Part shown: piece after piece, positions 59,991 through 64,000 of the stretch | Layout of the letters: every line of letters starts with the position of its first letter | How positions within the stretch are numbered: the first letter of the stretch is position 1 | DNA from: Mucilaginibacter sp. 44-25 | GTDB lineage: Bacteria > Bacteroidota > Bacteroidia > Sphingobacteriales > Sphingobacteriaceae | Assembly (NCBI GenBank): GCA_001898335.1 | Contig: MKTS01000001.1 | Coordinates: 558,001-622,000 of the forward strand | Direction of reading: 5' to 3' | DNA length: 64,000 bases | The notes under the pieces: generated by a model | Seen by the model: the letters and a program-made list of their open reading frames with translations, nothing else | Told to the model about the DNA's origin: nothing | The model's database searches: none | Made by a program: the position numbers and the translations under genes

Positions 59991-62348
59991 ATGTTTAAGA
60001 ACTACCTAAAGATCACCTGGCGCAATCTTGTAAAAAATAAAAGCTTTACTGCCATCAATATAGCGGGCCTGGCCATAGGTATGGCCAGTGCAGCCCTTAT
60101 ATTGTTTTGGGTACAAAACGAGGTAAGCTACGATCGTTTCCACGAAAAGAACGACAGGCTATATACCATGTACAACCGATCTAAATTCGACGGCAAATTA
60201 TGGTGCTGGAATACCACACCAAAACCCATGATGAAGGCCCTGAAGCAGGATTATCCGCAGGTTGGTGAAGCTTCACGTAATACCGCGAACAGTTTTTTGT
60301 TTAGCGTTGGTGATAAGCGCTTAAACCTTCAGGGGAATTTTGTTGACCCTGACTTTCTGACCATGTTTAGCTTTCCGCTGCTGAAAGGTAATCGCCTTAA
60401 AGCGCTGAACGACATGAAAAGTATTGTACTAACAGAAAAAACAGCAAAAGCGCTTTTTGGTAACGAGGATGCTTATGGCAAAACCATTAAGATAGATAGT
60501 GTAGATTATTTTACCGTAACCGGTATCATGAAGGACCTGCCCAATAATACAAGGTTTAAGTTTGGCTACCTGATGCCATGGAAGTATTGGGAAAAAATAA
60601 ATGGCGGCGAAGAAAAGAACTGGGGCAATAATTCTGTGCAAACGTACATAACGCTTAAGCCCGGGGTAACAGAGGCATTTTTTAATGCAAGGGTAAAAGA
60701 TATTACTCGTTCGCATTCGGATATTAAGGATATTGATGTATTTGTACACCCGGCGAGTAAATGGCGCTTGTACTCTAAATTTGAAGAAGGCAAACAGGTA
60801 GGCGGTAAAATTGAAACGGTTAAATTGTTTAGCATCATAGCAGGATTTATTTTATTGATAGCCTGTATCAATTTCATGAATCTGAGCACAGCCCGCAGTG
60901 AGAAACGTGCTAAAGAAGTGGGTATACGTAAAGTTGTGGGCGCCGGCAAATCAAGCCTCATAGCGCAATTTATGGGGGAATCTCTGCTAATCGCGCTTTT
61001 TGCAGGTGTGATAGCACTGGTAATCATTATACTTTCTTTACCTGCATTTAACAACCTTACGCAAAAACAGTTATTTGTACCTTATTCATCTGTATCATTT
61101 TGGTTGATTGTATTAGGTTTTATCGTATTTACTGGTTTAGTAGCAGGTAGCTACCCTGCATTATACTTATCATCTTTTGCGCCTGTAAAAGTGTTAAAGG
61201 GCACGTTTAAGGCCGCAAATGCCGCTATTTCGCCCCGTAAAGTATTAGTAGTAACTCAATTTACATTCGCTATTGTGCTTATTATTTGTACCATTATTGT
61301 TAAGGAACAACTTGATTACGCGCAAAAGCGTGATACCGGATATGCCAGGAACAAACTGGCCTATACATTCATGTCCGGCGATATGAGTAAAAATTATCGT
61401 CTTATCCGCAATGAGTTACTCAGCAGCGGCGCTGCCACTGCAGTAACTAAAACCAGCGCACCCATTACCGAAGGGTGGAGCGATACATGGGGCTTCAGTT
61501 GGGATGGAAAAGAGGAAACGTCAAAGATTGATTTTAACATATTTAATACTGATGGCAGTTTTACCAAAACCATGGGCCTAAAGATCATTGATGGTCGCGA
61601 TATAGATATCACTAAATATCCAAGCGATTCAAGCGCAATTATGCTTAATGAGGCAGCAGTAAAAGTAATGGGCTTTAAACATCCTGTAGGGCAGGTGGTA
61701 CGTAATGGTAACTCCAAGTACATTGTAGTGGGAGTGGTGAAAGATTTTATATTACAATCACCCTACGAGCCGGTAAAACAAATGATCATTCAGGGGCCGT
61801 CATCATGGTTTAATGTTATACACTTTAAGTTGAATGATAAACTAAGTACCGCTCAAAGCCTGAAACTGGCCGAATCTGTATTTAAAAAGTATAATTCAGA
61901 ATATCCTTTTGAATACCATTTTGTTGACGAAGAATACGACCTTAAATTCCAGGACGAACAACGAATGGGTACACTTGCGTCGTTATTCGCAGGGCTAACC
62001 ATCTTTATATCATGCCTTGGCTTGTTTGGCCTGGCTACTTACATGGCCCAAAACCGCATTAAAGAGATAGGGGTGCGTAAGGTACTCGGTGCTTCGGTTG
62101 TTGGTGTGGCATCAATGCTGTCAAAAGATTTTCTAAAACTGGTTGGTGTAGCTTTTGCCATATCAGTGCCCGTGGCCTGGTATTTTATGGACCAATGGTT
62201 AATGAAGTATTCATACCACGTCGACATCAGTGTTTGGGTGTTTATCGTTGCAGCTATCATTACTACAGTCATCTCTATTTTAACCGTGAGTTCGCAAGCT
62301 GTAAAAGCCGCTTTAACTAATCCGGTTAAAAGTTTACGCAGCGAATAA
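59991..62348 (+). CDS. MacB/FtsX-type ABC permease 2
   Basis: A 785-aa permease of the same architecture: MFKNYLKITWRNLVKNKSFTAINIAGLAIGMASAALI, FMNLSTARSEKRAKEVGIRKVVGAG, then NRIKEIGVRKVLGASVVGVASML in the C-terminal FtsX domain. It is 27 bp after permease 1 and clearly paralogous to it, showing tandem duplication and divergence. It probably shares the single upstream ATPase. Confidence 0.92.
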   Translation: MFKNYLKITWRNLVKNKSFTAINIAGLAIGMASAALILFWVQNEVSYDRFHEKNDRLYTMYNRSKFDGKLWCWNTTPKPMMKALKQDYPQVGEASRNTANSFLFSVGDKRLNLQGNFVDPDFLTMFSFPLLKGNRLKALNDMKSIVLTEKTAKALFGNEDAYGKTIKIDSVDYFTVTGIMKDLPNNTRFKFGYLMPWKYWEKINGGEEKNWGNNSVQTYITLKPGVTEAFFNARVKDITRSHSDIKDIDVFVHPASKWRLYSKFEEGKQVGGKIETVKLFSIIAGFILLIACINFMNLSTARSEKRAKEVGIRKVVGAGKSSLIAQFMGESLLIALFAGVIALVIIILSLPAFNNLTQKQLFVPYSSVSFWLIVLGFIVFTGLVAGSYPALYLSSFAPVKVLKGTFKAANAAISPRKVLVVTQFTFAIVLIICTIIVKEQLDYAQKRDTGYARNKLAYTFMSGDMSKNYRLIRNELLSSGAATAVTKTSAPITEGWSDTWGFSWDGKEETSKIDFNIFNTDGSFTKTMGLKIIDGRDIDITKYPSDSSAIMLNEAAVKVMGFKHPVGQVVRNGNSKYIVVGVVKDFILQSPYEPVKQMIIQGPSSWFNVIHFKLNDKLSTAQSLKLAESVFKKYNSEYPFEYHFVDEEYDLKFQDEQRMGTLASLFAGLTIFISCLGLFGLATYMAQNRIKEIGVRKVLGASVVGVASMLSKDFLKLVGVAFAISVPVAWYFMDQWLMKYSYHVDISVWVFIVAAIITTVISILTVSSQAVKAALTNPVKSLRSE

Positions 62349-62403
62349 GAATTAAAATTTGGCCTTGAGAAGGCTTGTTTTGTAAAATTTTATTGTTAAA
62401 GAT

Positions 62404-64000
62404 ATGCTTAAAAACTACTTTAAGACCGCCTGGCGCAATGTTTTAGCCAATAAGTTTTATGCCGCTATCAATATCACCGGCTTAACGGTTGGTTTAGTAG
62501 TGGGCATATTTATGTTGCTTTGGGTGCAAGACGAATTGAGCTATGACCGTTTCAATACCAAAGCCGATAACATTTACAAGATCGGCATAGTTGGTGGCAC
62601 CGGTTTAAGCAAGCAGATCTTTAGCAGCATTATAGCCCCGGTAGCAACCTTTGCCAAAAAAGAGATACCTGAAGTTAAAGATGGGGTCCGTATCATGTCT
62701 GTAGGGGAAGCACCATTTAAGTATAAAGACAAGATCTTCTACGAAGATAATTTTTGCTTCACTGATCCATCTTATTTTTCAGTTTTTGATTTCCCTTTGA
62801 TCAGGGGCGATAAACGAAATCCATTTCCCGATAACAATTCAGTTGTAATTACAGAAAGTACCGCCAAAAAATATTTTGGCAATGAAAATCCAATAGGTAA
62901 AACGGTTATCGTCGGGCAGAATGAGCCTGTCGCCGTTACCGGCGTAATTGCCGACTACCCTAAAAACTCCAGTTTTCAATACCATGTAATGTTGCCTTTA
63001 TCAAGGTTTAATTACCTGGCTTACGTTAAAAGCAAAACCAGCTACGATGGTAAAACAACGGTGCCGTCGATGGATGCAGACTGGTCAAGTTTTTCTTTCC
63101 AAACCTATCTACTTACAGCGCCAAATACCAACTCGGCTAAGCTGGAAAAAAAGCTCCAAGCGATACACGAGCGCCAAAAGCCGGAAGATGCCCCCGTACC
63201 GTATCTAACACAGGCTTTGCCTAAAATGCACCTTTACCAGGCTGATGGTAGTGATGGTGGCATGTCAACCGTTCGCACGTTCGGTATTGTGGCAATCATG
63301 ATACTGGTTATAGCATGTATCAACTACGTGAATCTCTCAACCGCAAGGGCAATGCTTCGGGCTAAAGAAGTGAGTATGCGCAAGATCATTGGCGCGGGCA
63401 AATTCCAATTGTTTATGCAATTTATGGTAGAAACCATGTTGTTATTTGCTTTAGCCGCGGTATTAGCCATAACATTGATGTTCATCCTGCTGCCGTATTA
63501 TAATCAATTCTCCGGCAAGCAGATCACCTTGAGTTTAACCAGTTTTAACGTTTGGGCTTGTATAGCTATAACGCTAATTGGTACCCTAACGGCATCAAGC
63601 ATTTACCCGGCTTTGTTGCTTTCCTCTTTTGAACCATTAAAGGCTTTAAAAGGCAAGATCACCGCCGGCATTGGCACTACTGCATTCCGCAGGATTTTAG
63701 TAGTGTTTCAGTTTAGTGTATCGGTAGTGCTTATTGTAAGCACACTCATCATAGGCAAGCAACTAAAATATATCCTCACAAAAGACCTTGGTTACGATAA
63801 AGAGAATATACTCACCTTCACTATGCGCAGTGATATGCACAAGCATGCTGATGCGGTGATGGATGAGTTGAGGAAAGACCCTTCTATTATATCGGCCACC
63901 GTATCCAGTCGCAACATGGTTGTTGGAGGCTCCTCAACCGGTAATAACGATTGGGATGGCAAACCAAAATCTTCCAACCTGTGGTTCAATCAAATACATG
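62404..64000 (+). CDS. MacB/FtsX-type ABC permease 3, 3' end outside the window
   Basis: 532 residues were translated from the ATG at 62404 (MLKNYFKTAWRNVLANKFYA) without a stop. The N-terminal helix, periplasmic domain and first FtsX segment (NYVNLSTARAMLRAKEVSMRKIIGAGK) are visible; the second FtsX unit should lie beyond 64000. The spacing and sequence mark it as a third paralogue in the operon. Confidence 0.9.
   Translation, partial: MLKNYFKTAWRNVLANKFYAAINITGLTVGLVVGIFMLLWVQDELSYDRFNTKADNIYKIGIVGGTGLSKQIFSSIIAPVATFAKKEIPEVKDGVRIMSVGEAPFKYKDKIFYEDNFCFTDPSYFSVFDFPLIRGDKRNPFPDNNSVVITESTAKKYFGNENPIGKTVIVGQNEPVAVTGVIADYPKNSSFQYHVMLPLSRFNYLAYVKSKTSYDGKTTVPSMDADWSSFSFQTYLLTAPNTNSAKLEKKLQAIHERQKPEDAPVPYLTQALPKMHLYQADGSDGGMSTVRTFGIVAIMILVIACINYVNLSTARAMLRAKEVSMRKIIGAGKFQLFMQFMVETMLLFALAAVLAITLMFILLPYYNQFSGKQITLSLTSFNVWACIAITLIGTLTASSIYPALLLSSFEPLKALKGKITAGIGTTAFRRILVVFQFSVSVVLIVSTLIIGKQLKYILTKDLGYDKENILTFTMRSDMHKHADAVMDELRKDPSIISATVSSRNMVVGGSSTGNNDWDGKPKSSNLWFNQIH

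Overview
The window looks like a chromosomal segment of a Bacteroidota bacterium, most likely Sphingobacteriaceae (Mucilaginibacter/Pedobacter-like). The signs are a fused MurF-alanine racemase, a short primary sigma factor without a long N-terminal extension, DUF4251, many lipoproteins and beta-barrels, promoters of the TTTG-N19-TAnnTTTG type, mostly weak Shine-Dalgarno sequences, and MacB/FtsX-type permeases in tandem. Both ends cut genes: glgX on the left (minus strand) and an ABC permease on the right (plus strand). No phage, insertion sequence, CRISPR array or rRNA was seen. No gene-free stretch clearly exceeds 300 bases; the longest are 55032-55325 and 7623-7907.

Layout. 1-6.3 kb: glycogen debranching GlgX, divergent from a GH15 glucanase/trehalase-like enzyme that overlaps an MscS channel, then a universal stress protein and a DksA-like regulator (carbohydrate reserve and stress). 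6.3-10 kb: an exported chorismate mutase, a DUF1275 membrane protein, and a divergent HxlR regulator/quinone-reductase-like unit with palindromic operator candidates. 10.2-10.4 kb: tRNA-Leu(TAA) and tRNA-Gly(GCC), each with its own terminator. 10.5-24.7 kb: mostly housekeeping genes (recX, murF-alr, a DUF502 protein, two tandem Tet-like MFS pumps, a TlpA-type thioredoxin, a LOG protein, a sodium:solute symporter, a lone trpA, a YciO-type protein, a YceI protein with a palindromic operator, and sucC).

24.8-36.8 kb: a lolD-like ATPase translationally coupled to an orphan 97-aa protein and a HAD protein that has lost its nucleophile; an S41 lipoprotein protease; a frameshifted beta-barrel gene; smc; a PhzF-like protein; a small ABC ATPase overlapping a 103-aa three-helix membrane protein; endonuclease V; rpoD; and a metallo-hydrolase. 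36.9-42.9 kb: a methyltransferase, an unknown membrane-anchored protein, and a module of two outer-membrane barrels around a vanadium-haloperoxidase/PAP2 lipoprotein and an internally duplicated DoxX-like membrane protein.

43-48.3 kb: a tight operon of RidA, a D-threonine-aldolase/D-serine-dehydratase-like enzyme, an M19 dipeptidase and a GH63-like glucosidase. The first three could form a D-amino-acid peptide salvage route. 48.4-52.2 kb: a Tat-exported sugar isomerase-like protein, two small or unknown genes and htpG. 52.3-64 kb: an NtrC/NtrY-like two-component system divergent from a membrane-fusion protein, a MacB-like ATPase and three consecutive large FtsX-type permeases. Palindromic sites and a poor sigma-54-like element lie between the two arms, and stem-loops sit in front of the ATPase and the first permease.
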